From: Bremia lactucae
Lineage: Eukaryota > Oomycota > Peronosporomycetes > Peronosporales > Peronosporaceae
Length of the DNA: 64,000 nucleotides
Assembly: GCF_004359215.1 (NCBI RefSeq)
Contig: NC_090618.1
Span: 3,228,203-3,292,202 of the forward strand
Direction of reading: 5' to 3'
Shown piece by piece: positions 32,917-44,433 of this stretch. Each line of letters opens with the position of its first letter. Position 1 is the first letter of the stretch. Under the pieces are notes generated by a model. The model had not been told where the DNA came from, ran no database searches, and saw nothing but the letters and a program-made list of their open reading frames with translations. Made by a program: the position numbers and the translations under genes.

Positions 32917-34581
32917 CTACGCAGCGACCCCTGGAGCTTGTTCGTTTACAGGCTCCACCGTCATGTACAGTGAGTTCTTCATGCCAATGGTAATTCCCAT
33001 TGCATACTGCACCTTTTGATTTGGCAGCTCGGTAAAATGAAATCGACTGACGAGGGTTGCAATCACCAGCTTCATTTCCACCATGGCAAGAGTTTTGCCG
33101 ACGCAGACACGCTGACCCCCGCTAAACGCATTAAATTTGGCCGCTGGGGTCGACAACAATTTGCCAGTGTATGGGTCAATAAAGCGCTCGGGTTTAAATG
33201 CAGAAGCGTCCGGTCCCCACACTTCCGTGCGCCGCGCAGCCCCAAAGTGACACAAGCCAACGGTAGTTCCCTTTGGCACAAACGTACCGTCCGAAAAAAC
33301 TGTATCTTGGACACACTCTCTCATGGTAAATGGCACGGGAGTCTGGAGACGCAATAGCTCACGGATGGTTGCTTCAAGGTACACTAATCCTTGCACGTCG
33401 TCCATAGATGGCACGTAATTCGAGTCTGTGGTTAGTTTCGGTAGCTTTTCGTGGAGCTCAGCTCGAAGCTTCGTCTCAACGTCTGGATGTAGTGTCAACG
33501 TATGCAGCAACCAGCTCATGGCATCGGCTGAAGTATCACGGCCAGCGCCCAGTGCCGCAACTGCGATATTGCGTACGTCCGTGGGTGAAATGAGGTCACC
33601 ATCTTCTTCCATACACTCGAGTGCAATGGACACGATATCTTTATCTCGTTTGCTAACTACTTTGCCGGCAAGGAGATCTTCTTGGCGTTGGCGACGACAT
33701 TCGATTGCTGTGGCGATGATTTTCATAATAAACTCGTCGATCAATTTGATATCGTGACGCAGCGCACGCTCGTCGCCTACGTTCATCCAGCGTTTTAGTT
33801 TCCAGAGCCACACGGGCTGCTGTAATCGGCCAGCAACAATCGACTGAGCTTCGTCAAAGGCTTTCTCAAACGGGTGTTCGTGCTCCGACTCGATGCCCTC
33901 CAGCGAGTTGTTAAACACCATTTCAGCAAATGCCTTGAAAGTGAAGCGGTGCATGAGCATATAAAGATCCACAGGTTTTCCTGCGTGCGCAGCGGTGACC
34001 AACACTCGCTGCAACAAGAATGTATGTCGCTGGATCACCGGAATCATGTGTTCCCGCAGTGCGCGTGCACTAAAGAGCCGAACGAGCAGTCGACGGTGGT
34101 GCTTCCAGCGCTCTCCTTCGATAATTAGGACACTGTGTCCCATGAGGTCTACAAACATGTCGTACTGGAGGTGCCCTTTCCGAAAGTGTTCAAATTGGGT
34201 CTTCACTACGTGTTCATAGTGCTCTGGTACAGCAGTCACGAGCATGTCACTCTGGCCGGGCAAGTGGAGCTTAAACACACCATTGTGCGCATTGCATTGC
34301 TCGGCCATCCAATCGTGGAAACGGTGGGCATTGGAAGCCAGTTCCAGCATGTTGCCGATGTATGGCACTTTAGATGGCAAGTAGGGCACTTCTTTCGGTT
34401 TCTCCTTACTTTCGTCTGGATTGACGTCGTGGTCACTAAGTGGGGTGACAATGTTCACGTCATCGTCACTTGATCGGGTGATGACATAGGTGGCTACAAC
34501 TGCGGCCCCAGCAAGAAGCACGAGACCAGCAGGGCCGACTGGCGATAGTTTGCGGTACTTCACGAACCACTGACGGAGCAT
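32917..34581 (-). CDS. Cytochrome P450, CYP86-clan-like (copy 1)
   Basis: Intronless. The first ATG in frame is at 34581, giving 554 aa; the open frame reaches a GTG at 34599. An N-terminal hydrophobic anchor (GPAGLVLLAGAAVVATYVI) is followed by a Pro-rich hinge (PYLPSKVPYIGNM). P450 landmarks are all present: I-helix AGRDTSAD, ExxR in the K helix (ELLR), PERF, and the haem-binding loop FSGGQRVCVGK. The overall layout resembles fatty-acid omega-hydroxylases of the CYP86 clan, which in oomycetes form their own families; the substrate is not predictable. It is divergent from copy 2, with ~1 kb between starts, and converges on a START-like gene. Confidence 0.93.
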   Translation of the reverse strand: MLRQWFVKYRKLSPVGPAGLVLLAGAAVVATYVITRSSDDDVNIVTPLSDHDVNPDESKEKPKEVPYLPSKVPYIGNMLELASNAHRFHDWMAEQCNAHNGVFKLHLPGQSDMLVTAVPEHYEHVVKTQFEHFRKGHLQYDMFVDLMGHSVLIIEGERWKHHRRLLVRLFSARALREHMIPVIQRHTFLLQRVLVTAAHAGKPVDLYMLMHRFTFKAFAEMVFNNSLEGIESEHEHPFEKAFDEAQSIVAGRLQQPVWLWKLKRWMNVGDERALRHDIKLIDEFIMKIIATAIECRRQRQEDLLAGKVVSKRDKDIVSIALECMEEDGDLISPTDVRNIAVAALGAGRDTSADAMSWLLHTLTLHPDVETKLRAELHEKLPKLTTDSNYVPSMDDVQGLVYLEATIRELLRLQTPVPFTMRECVQDTVFSDGTFVPKGTTVGLCHFGAARRTEVWGPDASAFKPERFIDPYTGKLLSTPAAKFNAFSGGQRVCVGKTLAMVEMKLVIATLVSRFHFTELPNQKVQYAMGITIGMKNSLYMTVEPVNEQAPGVAA

Positions 34582-35581
34582 GAAAACGAGGCGGTCCACG
34601 TGCTCAAGATGCGTGAAATTGCGATATGAGAAATAGCAAAATGGCGAGCGAAGATCGAAAACGCGCCGTTCTGTAAGGAGTCACGGCTTCAGATAGGTAC
34701 ACTGTACGGGTTTTGCTGCCTTTAATACCAGATGAGACCGTGGATGATCTTTGCAGAGCTTAAAGCGCATCTTGCTGTCTCACAAAATGCTGCAAGGCCA
34801 CTAAAGTACACACACGTAGGCAAGAATTCCGAAAGCACTTAAACTAAATTACAAGCGCTGCTGTTTCTCTTGCTATGATCAAAAGCTACGCCTTGGGTTT
34901 CATCATGCCGACTTGTATGGAAGAGTATCACTATAAAGAGACTCGCGCGGCATAAAAAAGCCCAGCAGTTAAGACAACGCAGGTCACGTGACGGGACAAC
35001 TTTCTTAGAAGGTCAACCCGTCGTACGAATACTTTGAACAAGAATCATTTGGTGCAATAAAAAGATTGTAAGATAATTCTCTTCAAATTCTAGTTTGAAG
35101 GTCCGGAAAGTCCAAGATGAACAAATGAAGTGTCCTCTTTTGCTGCCTTCTGATAAGAATAGCTCTACTAGGTTGACTCTTCGCACGTACCACTCATCGT
35201 CTCCTTCCCCAGTGATTGCAAAGCACGATGTGATCGAGAGAACCCCCGGATGACGAGAGCACTCTTGTTTAACAAACCTTTGTTTCAATCGCACCATAGT
35301 GATACGTTGCTGCAATGGAGGGGGGGGGGTATACAGATACCCAATGCACAAGTCGTAATTACATGTCCCCTCCAACTTGTCATATTTGTGACATCCCCAC
35401 CCACCTCGTGTCAGTGGAGCACCATTCCTCGAACTCGAAGAGTGGCAGTCGTGGGAAAGCCATCTCAGCAGAAGCTCCTCCCGCCACCTAGCGCCATCAT
35501 TGCCTCAGCCGTGTCGGCTAAAGCAATGAAAGGCATCTTGGTTTTGTTCATTCGCTTACGTGCCTCCACCAGTCGACTACG
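34582..35581. promoter_or_regulatory. Shared intergenic region between divergent P450 genes
   Basis: One kilobase between the two P450 start codons must hold both promoters. I see no clear long inverted repeat across it, so the promoters have diverged more than the coding regions. A run of ten Gs sits near 35321-35330. No convincing binding site is recognised. Confidence 0.4.
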
Positions 35582-37186
35582 ATGATGTCTCCCTTAAAGT
35601 TCCTCACGCATCCAGTCGTGATCGGATTGATCGTCGCAGCTGCAGGCGCAACGCTCGTGGCTTTATCCAATCGCTACGCAGTCGACTTCGACGACGATAA
35701 AGAAGACAAAGTCCGACTGGTGCCGTATCTGCCTGGGGGGCACCCGATTTTAGGGCACACACTGCTAATGGCACGCAATCTCGATCGGTTCCAGGACTGG
35801 TTGGTTGAAACCAGTGTCGCTCGGAATGGCAAACCGTTTGTGTTGCGCCAACCTGGCAAGAACGATTGGTTCTTTTCGGCTCGACCCGAGGATTTTGAGC
35901 AAATTCTTAAAGTCCATTTTGACACGTTTATTAAAGGACCGCAAGTGCGCGAGTTACTCGATGACTTTATGGGTGAGAACATTGTTATTATTAATGGCCA
36001 TCGCTGGAAATTTCAGCGCAAAGCGCTCGTGAATTTATTTACTGCGAAAGCGATGCGGGACCACATGATTCCGATTGTGAAAAAGTGTGCGATGGTGTTG
36101 CAACAGGTGTTTGCCAAGGCCGCCCGGAAAGGGGAAGTCCTCGATATTCACCGCATCATGGGGCGGTTTACGCTCGAAACGTTTGCCGAGATTGAGTTTG
36201 GAGCTCAACTGGGATTGCTCAAGTCTGGGCAAGGACATTCGTTTGAAATGGCTATTGACGATGCCAACCACATCTCGCTTGAACGATTTGCCGTTCCTAT
36301 GTGGGTATGGAAACTCAAACGCTGGCTCAATCTTGGATCCGAACGTCGATTGCGACAAGATATGAAAGTGATTTCAACTTTTGTCACCAATTGCATTGCG
36401 GGCGCTATACAACGTCGCCAAGAGCGTTTGCTTGCCACAGCACGCGGTGAGCCTGTAAAACCCGTTGCAAAGGACATTGTGTCCATTTTGCTTGACAATT
36501 TCGACACCAAAGGCGAGCCTGTATTGCCACAAGATGTGTTTAATATTTCACTAGCTGGCGTCTTGGCAGGAAAAGATACAACGGGCGATGCCATTAGTTG
36601 GCTCATGCATTTGTTGCATGAAAATCCAAGAGTCGAAAATAAGTTGCGGAACGAGTTGTTGGCAAAAATACCGAAGTTGGCCACCGATGAAAGTTACGTC
36701 CCATCGATGGTGGAATTAGATGGCGTCACGTATTTAGAGGCAACAATACGCGAGAGTTTGCGCCTTAAACCCCCGGCTCCGTGCGTCACGCAACATTGTG
36801 CCCAAGACACGGTGTTCCCTGATGGCACGTTCATTGCTAAAGGGACTGATACGACCTTGTTATACCATGCATCGGCATTGTTACCTAGTGTGTGGGGTCC
36901 CGATGCTCTTGCATTTCACCCCGAGCGATTTCTAGATGAGCATCATAAGCTTGTCGTGTTGCCACCGCTCAAATTTATTGCCTTTAGTGCTGGGCCACGC
37001 ATTTGCATTGGTCGACAGCTCGCACTGATCGAAATGAAGGTCGTCGCCGCGTGTCTACTGAGCCGCTTCCACTTAACACAATTGCCTGGGCAGGACATTC
37101 GTGGTTCCTTGGGCATCAGTTTTGGAATGAAAAACGGAATGATGGTCACTGTCGAGCCCACGCCAGGGGTTGCTGCACGTGCTTAA
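35582..37186 (+). CDS. Cytochrome P450, CYP86-clan-like (copy 2)
   Basis: Intronless, 534 aa, ATG start. N-terminal anchor (PVVIGLIVAAAGATLVAL), hinge PYLPGGHPILG, I-helix AGKDTTGD, ExxR in ESLRL, PERF, and haem loop FSAGPRICIGRQLA are intact. Clear paralogue of 32917-34581 through the whole length (e.g. VWKLKRW, EFIM/TFVT blocks, NDISLEATIRE-type K-helix region, C-terminal GMKN..MTVEP). It lacks the long acidic insert after the anchor seen in copy 1. It converges with a START-like gene 99 bp away. Both copies look functional. Confidence 0.94.
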   Translation: MMSPLKFLTHPVVIGLIVAAAGATLVALSNRYAVDFDDDKEDKVRLVPYLPGGHPILGHTLLMARNLDRFQDWLVETSVARNGKPFVLRQPGKNDWFFSARPEDFEQILKVHFDTFIKGPQVRELLDDFMGENIVIINGHRWKFQRKALVNLFTAKAMRDHMIPIVKKCAMVLQQVFAKAARKGEVLDIHRIMGRFTLETFAEIEFGAQLGLLKSGQGHSFEMAIDDANHISLERFAVPMWVWKLKRWLNLGSERRLRQDMKVISTFVTNCIAGAIQRRQERLLATARGEPVKPVAKDIVSILLDNFDTKGEPVLPQDVFNISLAGVLAGKDTTGDAISWLMHLLHENPRVENKLRNELLAKIPKLATDESYVPSMVELDGVTYLEATIRESLRLKPPAPCVTQHCAQDTVFPDGTFIAKGTDTTLLYHASALLPSVWGPDALAFHPERFLDEHHKLVVLPPLKFIAFSAGPRICIGRQLALIEMKVVAACLLSRFHLTQLPGQDIRGSLGISFGMKNGMMVTVEPTPGVAARA

Positions 37187-37285
37187 GTTGCTTTCTGTGA
37201 CATGTAACAATTATTACCAATATTGAAGTTTTCCTTGCAGCAATAGATAATTCCGTTGTCAAAATGTACAATTTTCATTATTCGT

Positions 37286-38965
37286 TTAATCGAGCTCAGC
37301 ACTACGAAGTTGTCTTGAGGTGGCTTGGGTCTGCCAGTAAGTGTGCTCTGCCTTAGCATTCAGCATACACAATCTCTGAAGTAGCTCAATTTCAGAACAT
37401 AATCGCACTTTTGCAGGGATAAAGTCGTCGACATGGAGGCGATGCGTTCCATGCCATAGTGTCAATGAGCTTTCCTCCGAGTCGCATAAAACAGTCAAAT
37501 CCGGCTGTGCTTCAGTAGACTCTCTACTTCCATCGTCACTAAAGCAAAAGTCAACTTCATCCAACTCTCTTGAAAATGGATCCGTATCCAGACTTTCATT
37601 CGCAGTCGAGTTCGTTGGCATGTCTGCAGACAAACCCGATTTCTCTCTATATCGACATCGACTGCTTTCATACTCGCGAGTCATCGTATCGTTTGAGTAC
37701 ATTGGATAGAGTGGGAATTGAACCGTTGCTGAAGCAGAACTTTGTACTTGACCAAACGATCGAAAACGTTGTTGAAGGTAATAGTCAGCAATGACTTGGA
37801 ATCCTTGGTCCCCTATAAGTACTCTACTCGATCGCCTTGCATCCCGCAGACACGTTGCGCAGCATGGTCGTTTCGAGCGTGGGGCATCAAGACCCAAGAA
37901 CAAAATCTGCTTTGTGTGAGCTATGCACTGAGAACAGACTGTAGTGCCACATACACCACACTGGAACAAGTGGGTGTTTAAGCCAAAGAGCATCCATTTC
38001 TTGGTCTTGAAGCAACTTGAGCACGCCGACTGCTTAGGACGTTGGAGAGCATCGTAATTGCGGCGTGCCAAGAACGTGAGTTTCTTTGCCAAACCGATTC
38101 CAGGAGCATTAAGAAACCCCATCATCAATGACTTGATGGACGCACTGACTAAAGTTTTAGCAATCTTTCCAGGGTTCTTGCCCATATTAAAGATACCACG
38201 CACTATCACGTTCAAACATCCATTTAACGATTCACGAAAGAGGCAAGTAAAGTACATTTTCATTCTTGAAACCCCGCGAGCGTCAAATGGGCGACATTGA
38301 GGCAGTTCCACTGAATGAAGAACCAGGTATCCGTACCGCTTCCCGTATTGATCAATTTCAATGCCTGTAGCTTTCAGGAAACACGTATCGACTGCATAAG
38401 TTGCAAGCTTTCGTAGTACCCAGATAAAGTCCACGGAATGATACGGATCGATTAACGTCGATCCTTCAGCAGTGCCTAACCAAACACAGTCCTTTGGAGC
38501 GTTCTTGTACGAGTAATTCGTCATCAAATCTTCTTGAGACGAAGCAGTCATTCCATACATAACATCCTCCATCGATCCTTGGATTTGTCCATCGCACATC
38601 ATGGTGGAGTATCCATTCGCGACAGCTTGTTGGACGTCTGCGAGCGATTCTTCACTCGCTAATTGATCGAGTGTCCGACCTCCACGAATTTGTTTAAAAA
38701 AGCGAAGCTCGCTGCTGGTTTGCACGTGTTTCCACTCTTGTGTGTCAAAAGATGGCAACACGTGATCTCGCGTATCAGTGTAGTGCTGCTGTTCAAAGTG
38801 AAGCATCGTGTCGACCTGTTTTCGGACAATTTGAGCAAACTTTTGGCGCATTGTGTCCGTCGGGTGGAAACAGCCTGGGGCTATTGGAAAGTGGAGTATA
38901 GGCGAGGAACCTCGAGCGATCTCTGACTGCAGATCTTCCATGTTTACCGTGGGTCGTTGACTCAT
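37286..38965 (-). CDS. START-like lipid-binding protein with zinc-finger tail (copy 2)
   Basis: Intronless, 559 aa, ATG start. Aligns by eye with the protein at 31169-32773 from end to end: PGCFHPTD, GQIQGSMEDVMYGMTASSQED, DCVWLGTAEG, RYGYLVLHSVEL, KMYFTCLFRES, and the same zinc finger with CxxC pairs (CSSCF, CGVCGTTVCSQC, CCATC). The basic RHHC of a true FYVE is again missing. The C-terminus is longer and acidic and ends in a similar short helix after DDFIPA. It forms the outer arm of the inverted START-like/P450 duplication. Confidence 0.85.
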   Translation of the reverse strand: MSQRPTVNMEDLQSEIARGSSPILHFPIAPGCFHPTDTMRQKFAQIVRKQVDTMLHFEQQHYTDTRDHVLPSFDTQEWKHVQTSSELRFFKQIRGGRTLDQLASEESLADVQQAVANGYSTMMCDGQIQGSMEDVMYGMTASSQEDLMTNYSYKNAPKDCVWLGTAEGSTLIDPYHSVDFIWVLRKLATYAVDTCFLKATGIEIDQYGKRYGYLVLHSVELPQCRPFDARGVSRMKMYFTCLFRESLNGCLNVIVRGIFNMGKNPGKIAKTLVSASIKSLMMGFLNAPGIGLAKKLTFLARRNYDALQRPKQSACSSCFKTKKWMLFGLNTHLFQCGVCGTTVCSQCIAHTKQILFLGLDAPRSKRPCCATCLRDARRSSRVLIGDQGFQVIADYYLQQRFRSFGQVQSSASATVQFPLYPMYSNDTMTREYESSRCRYREKSGLSADMPTNSTANESLDTDPFSRELDEVDFCFSDDGSRESTEAQPDLTVLCDSEESSLTLWHGTHRLHVDDFIPAKVRLCSEIELLQRLCMLNAKAEHTYWQTQATSRQLRSAELD

Positions 38966-39229
38966 GTATCTGACGTCGAGTCTGCGAGTGACTTAGCTAG
39001 TCAAAGCATTGGCAATTAGTGGCTCGTTTACGCTTTATTAATCGAAAAAATATCAAGATGACGCGTGACACGGTGGTATATAGAAGAAGTCGTGTGCCCT
39101 TTGTAGATGAGCTGTACCACGAGTCAATCGTGACCCCAGGTGCATAATGAGCATAAAGTGAAATAAACAGCTAGTTTTTATCATGCGTGTGGTCTTTAAA
39201 ATTCAGTGGTACAACGAAATTGTAAAATT

Positions 39230-40522
39230 ATGGCGTGGGGTACAAAAGGTGGCGTGGATGACCTGCTTCAGAAGCTTACGAACCCTAAGACGGCTCGATG
39301 TCTTTATGTCATGAGCACGCGCTCAATCAGTGACGACGAAATGGCGAAATTGGCTGCAGCTATCGCCAACAACACATTACTGGAAGAGCTTTATTTATCT
39401 GGTCATCAATTGGGACCTCTTGGACTCCAGGCTTTTGCCGATTGTTTGGCTGCGAACTCGACGCTTAAGCACTTAAGTCTCGGCTCCAACGAGCTTGGAG
39501 ATAAGGCAGTTCAAACTTTATGCGCTGGGTTGACTGGCAATGCCCAGTCGGGTCTTCAATGCTGGGATCTAGAGCTCAAGTCGCTTGGCGAGGACGGCGC
39601 GGCGGCCGTCGCGGAACTACTCATGACCAATCAAACATTGACGACAGTATTACTTTCTCGCAATACAATTGGAGACCAAGGCATCAAGGATCTAGTAAAG
39701 GGACTGAGAGAGAATACTCAGACAGGAATTAAAGAACTTCATTTGACGGAAGTGGGAATTTCAGGCCTTGGACTTGACCATCTGGCTACCCTCGTGGAGT
39801 CGGAAAGCTGCTCCTTATCAACTTTGCAACTATCATTCAATGCACTCGAAAATGCGACGTCTTTGTTTTTTGATGCATTAGCCACGAATAAATCGCTGAC
39901 GAAGCTGCAGTTCATGAAGTGCAAGCTAAGCGATGCTCATGTGAAAGCGCTCGCGTCGGCACTAAAGCAAAATACTTCCTTAATTGAAATCGACCTATCC
40001 GATAATGAGCTCACGCAATCTGCTTGCGCTTCGCTAGCATACGGCTTAAAAGACAATAAGGGGCTTCAAATTATGCGAATCAATAACAACAAATGTCAAG
40101 ATGAAGGTGCTGTGCTTCTTGCAGACGTGCTAGCGACTAACAACAGTACACTGACATATTTGGACATGGGCAATAATGGTCTTACCTGTGTTGGGATGAA
40201 GCCGCTGCTAAAAGCTCAATCGATTATACAATTGCACCTTTTTAACAACAAGCTAGGCGAAGGACTAAATGAATTGCTGCCTGCTTTGCTGGCTAATTCG
40301 ACACTTGAAACATTTGGCATCGGCGCCAATCAGCTGCACGAGGCGCTAAGTGTGACGATGTTTCATGCACTACACTCGCATCCGTCATTAAAAACGCTCG
40401 AGATGGGAGGAAATACGCTTGGTAAAGAAGGACACGAAGCTCTTGATAAGCTGAAAGAGGCAAATCGCAGTCTTGATGTTGCTGTCGACAAGAATGCACA
40501 AAATGAGAATGGAACAGTTTAG
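39230..40522 (+). CDS. Leucine-rich repeat protein, ribonuclease-inhibitor type
   Basis: The first ATG in the long frame is at 39230 (the frame is open back to a GTG at 39206), giving 430 aa. About thirteen LRRs of 27-29 residues run through nearly the whole protein, each with a pattern like LEELYLSGHQLGPLGLQAFADCLAANSTL, broken here as LxxLxLxxNxL + helix. There is no signal peptide, transmembrane segment, NB-ARC or kinase domain. This is an NLRC/RNH1-like scaffold that usually mediates protein binding in the cytosol or nucleus. Its partner is unknown. It converges with the CLASP-like gene, 115 bp apart. Confidence 0.9.
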   Translation: MAWGTKGGVDDLLQKLTNPKTARCLYVMSTRSISDDEMAKLAAAIANNTLLEELYLSGHQLGPLGLQAFADCLAANSTLKHLSLGSNELGDKAVQTLCAGLTGNAQSGLQCWDLELKSLGEDGAAAVAELLMTNQTLTTVLLSRNTIGDQGIKDLVKGLRENTQTGIKELHLTEVGISGLGLDHLATLVESESCSLSTLQLSFNALENATSLFFDALATNKSLTKLQFMKCKLSDAHVKALASALKQNTSLIEIDLSDNELTQSACASLAYGLKDNKGLQIMRINNNKCQDEGAVLLADVLATNNSTLTYLDMGNNGLTCVGMKPLLKAQSIIQLHLFNNKLGEGLNELLPALLANSTLETFGIGANQLHEALSVTMFHALHSHPSLKTLEMGGNTLGKEGHEALDKLKEANRSLDVAVDKNAQNENGTV

Positions 40523-40637
40523 ATTCCTACAGGTTGCTGCACTTGACGGCTAAAGTTTCATAAATAGACGAAACACAATGAAAATTGGCTGTCCTCGACG
40601 ATGAAATGCTCATTGCAGCGCTAATCTTCATACTTGC

Positions 40638-43600
40638 TCAATCTGTTTCCATTTCATTAACGCGCAAGTCTGCAAACGCAGCTTCGATTGAATCCACGGA
40701 CAAGGCCTGCTGAAATTTTACGATATCTTCATGCATATCCTGCTTCCATTTCTGCACCTCGGTTTGAAGAGATTGCAGCTGCATCATCGCGTTCGTTTCG
40801 TCTTCCTCAGCAAGCTTCCGCACATACTCAGTCCAAATGTTGTAATTCCTCTCCAACTCCAGCATTTTGGCATGAGATTCAGCAACAACTGCCTCGAAAT
40901 TTCCAATACGTGATTTAAGATCCAGGTGATACTGGTATGACTCGCTCATTTTCCTCGATGCGTTCAGAAGGCCAGCGATGCAGAAAATTGCAGACAAAAG
41001 CACAAAAAATGATTTACCAAAAGAGTAAAATCGATTCGGCTTTTTTGCCAAAGGAATTTGTAAGGGTCCGTCGCTTGTTGGCGATGTCTTAACAGACGCT
41101 GCGTCGACATCATGCTTTTCTTTAGCTTCGGTAAGCACCGCCGGTTGTGCATATCTTGATTCTGACGGGTACAGCGGTAAAGTTTCATCGACTGCCTGCT
41201 CCAGCGTTTGCTTTAAAAAATCTTGGTCATTTTTATTGGCCTCTTCATTTATTTCGGCAAACGCGTCTTTGCACTCAGCGATCGTATTGAGCTCATAAGC
41301 AGGGTCAAGAATAGCTCCCATGCGCACTGGGGGTGGGTAGCAATGCTCCGGATGCATATATTGCTGATCAGGCAATTCCTCGGGTGACTGCAGCGTTTCA
41401 AACTGCTGAAGAGGTATTTGCCCGGTTTCATTGTAAATGTGAGCGTTTGAATTTGTAGCAAAAAGTTTCTCTGCTGCATGAAAACGGCTAGTTTGATCAG
41501 CATCTGCACTGGACGATTCTTGAATTTGATCTTCCATCTCAAGGCCCACTACAAAAGTTGGGCGCGGATTTTGAGCTTTCATAAATGTCTCAGGTATATT
41601 CGACATGGTCTCATAGTCCTTTGCAGCAGTTTGTTCAAAAAACGGCAACGGAGGAAGTTTTCTAGCTTGGTAGTCCGATTTGTTATTGTCTTTGGATCCG
41701 TCGTGCTCATCGTCGAAATGTGATCCATGACACTTCAAAAACTCAAGCGTCTTAGATGAAGCTTGCTTGTCGATAGAAAAAGATCCCCGTCTTTCTGGAG
41801 TATCAAAAAACGCTGCTTCGAGTGGATTCCGATCAAGCTCATCTGCTTGAGCCGATTGAAACAAGTTCAAAGGCTCCTTCGCAAGCTCGTTCGGATACTG
41901 CACGGTGCCCATCGCAGGCGCAATTTGCAAACTAAAAGAATTACTTGCGGTACTAACTGCGTGGCTTAAAGGTGGCACATGAACGCTTTTTAGCGACACG
42001 TCTCGGCTAATATCTGCCAATCGCGTAGTTTCACGAAGTCGAGACATATCCTTCCGAAGATTAAATAGGGCTTCATCAGTTGGACTTTTAAATTTCAGCT
42101 CATCCTCCGCGTCACCAGCTTCTTCGTCTTCGTTATCACTTTGTTCCGCAAACTCCTGCTCGGAAAATTGGTCAATAACGGATGATTCCGACTTTGACAT
42201 TTCTGGCTCATTAACAATTGGCTTTACATATTGGCTTTTCATTAACGCAACGAGTTTTTCATCGTGGTCGATCTCTTCGACACTAAGGAGAGCATCACCA
42301 CTTTCACCTGCCGGCCTAATGCTTTGGGACAGGAAGCCATCATCGGAATACGCGTCATTACTCGTGGTCATGCTCGGCCTAAGATCGTCATCGTCATTGC
42401 TGTCACAGGTATTACTTAGCCGTTTACTTTCCCACTTATTAATGGGCCCAATGTGATCTCCTGCTTCTGTCAAGTAATCAACTGCTTTATCAAGTGTTAA
42501 GACAGCATAACTTTCGTCTGACATTGTATCCTTGACCATTAGGCTGCTCCGACTAATCGACTCTGACGACATTCCGATTTTTTTTTGCGATGGAGCTGGC
42601 GTAGTCATTGCTGGCGAAGACTTATTGAGATCTTCACTTTGTACCAGTAAATCTTGATCTTGGCCGATAGAAAATTCTCGTTGAGGCCTAAGAGTGATAT
42701 TATTCGTCGACGGAAGGGTCGAAGCTACACTTGAAGTAGTAAGCGGCATCCTGATAAAATCATCACGCGTATTTAAGGGCTTCGAATTAATTTCCTCATC
42801 GAATTTTGCAAGCTGAACAGGTAAATTATGATCATAATCACCCCGTGGGGTCTCTTTCGAGCAAGCAGGTGAAGATAGCCATAGCCCTGAAGATTCTTGT
42901 GTTTCTTCAAGCTTATTGATTGGTGATCCAATGCTACGATCTGTCGATGTTTTGACATTTATTTCTTGTACTGTTTGATCACCAAGAAGGTGCAAAGCTG
43001 ATTTTTCGATGCTAGAAATACTTGACCTCTGACCTTCGCTTGATGCAGAAGACGAAGAACGTGAAATAGCTCTACTCTCAGGTGCAAGCGGTTGCAAAGA
43101 CTTTATCTCTAATTGCTGCGAATTCCCATTGCGCATTTGTGATCCCCTTAAATCCTTCATGACATCATCTTCATCATTTACACCCTTAGAATTAGGGCCC
43201 TGCAGAGTCACACTCATTACAGCCGCATCACTAGCTATAGTCGTCACTTTCGCGCTAACGCTATCGTGATTATAAGTTGCAAGGCTTTCGTGCTGCTTTA
43301 GTGGCACCGCTACTGGTGCGTCAATATTAATAGTTTGCTTACGCTTTTCCTGACGAGACATGCGGATGCCTCCACGTGGCTGAAAGGTATCTTGTTTATT
43401 ACGATATTTTGACTCCACCTTCGCAATCAGCTCTGGGTGTTTCTGTGAAACTGCTTCAGCTAATAGCGACTCACGGTGCTCACGAAGAAGCCCGAGTTTG
43501 GAATGGTATGACAGCATATCCACAAGTCGATCCAAGTCCTCACTCCTATTGCAGCAACGTCAAAAGACAACGTCGAGTCATTAGAATAGCTCTTTGGCAA

Positions 43601-44433
43601 ATAAATAGGTAGCTTAGCTCTTACGATCGTGAAGAGAATCTGGCAAGGGTCTCACGCGCGGTTTTCCGGACCGACTCGTTCTGGTCTTCTAGCCCTGATC
43701 GAATCATTTCTAGCATATCTTTCTCCCACACCAAAACATCTTCGTCACTCCAATACACTAAAATGATCCGTATTTGCTCTAATATCAGCACACGAGCCTT
43801 TTCTAAATGCAGACGAGTAAGAAAATTACCGCTGCTCATACACCCAAAGTTTACTCACCGTGAGTCATTTCCGCAAAAACTCTACTCATAAGCGACAGAT
43901 CGTATCGTGCAACCTCCGACAATTTAGACAGCAGCTTGGATCCTAGTTGTCGAACGGCAGTATTTGAATTTCTGGCCGTGCCAATGATTTGAAAAAGTAA
44001 AGCGTTGGCTATATCCTGAAAATCTTGTCCCAGTACGTTACATATCCTTAAAAGACACTCGCACGTGTCTTTCACGGTCTTAGTTCGGTGCGAGGTCAAC
44101 TGATTACCGATTTCAACCTAGTGATCGATTAAGTATGTACCATTACTCGAGATGTTCTGTACAGTAATGAATCCAATAATAGCGCACCGATAGGACCAGA
44201 AGCAGCCGAGTTGTATCTTTGTGACTGAAGGTGTGTCGTCGTGACTCCACAGCCGTCGCTAATTTGTCAAACAATGAAGAATAGTCCTTCCAGTCCGCAT
44301 TGGGATCATGTAGCAGCTCTTTCGTCTCTTGAATCTGATACGAATTCGTTTAACCATGATAATGGAAGTAGGTTAGATAACACACTATTCTTAGAAGAAC
44401 GCGCATGCGCACACGTTTAGCGAGCTGATCCAT
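40638..44433 (-). CDS. CLASP/TOG-like protein with C-terminal hydrophobic segment and coiled coil
   Basis: Predicted exons: 44433-~44401, 44334-44188, 44117-43859, 43802-43625 and 43545-40638; exons 2-5 phase perfectly, while the end of exon 1 is uncertain. About 1170 aa. The first ~190 residues match a CLASP N-terminal TOG domain (HDPNADWKDY..., TKTVKDTCECLLR, RQLGSKLLSKL, WEKDMLEMIRSGLEDQNESVRKTARETLARF). A long acidic Ser-rich disordered region (~700 aa) follows. Near the C-terminus a hydrophobic stretch (FFVLLSAIFCIAGLL, plus-strand ~40970-41030) precedes a coiled coil. CLASPs stabilise microtubule plus ends; a membrane-anchored form would tie microtubules to an organelle, which is inference. 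Confidence 0.78.
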
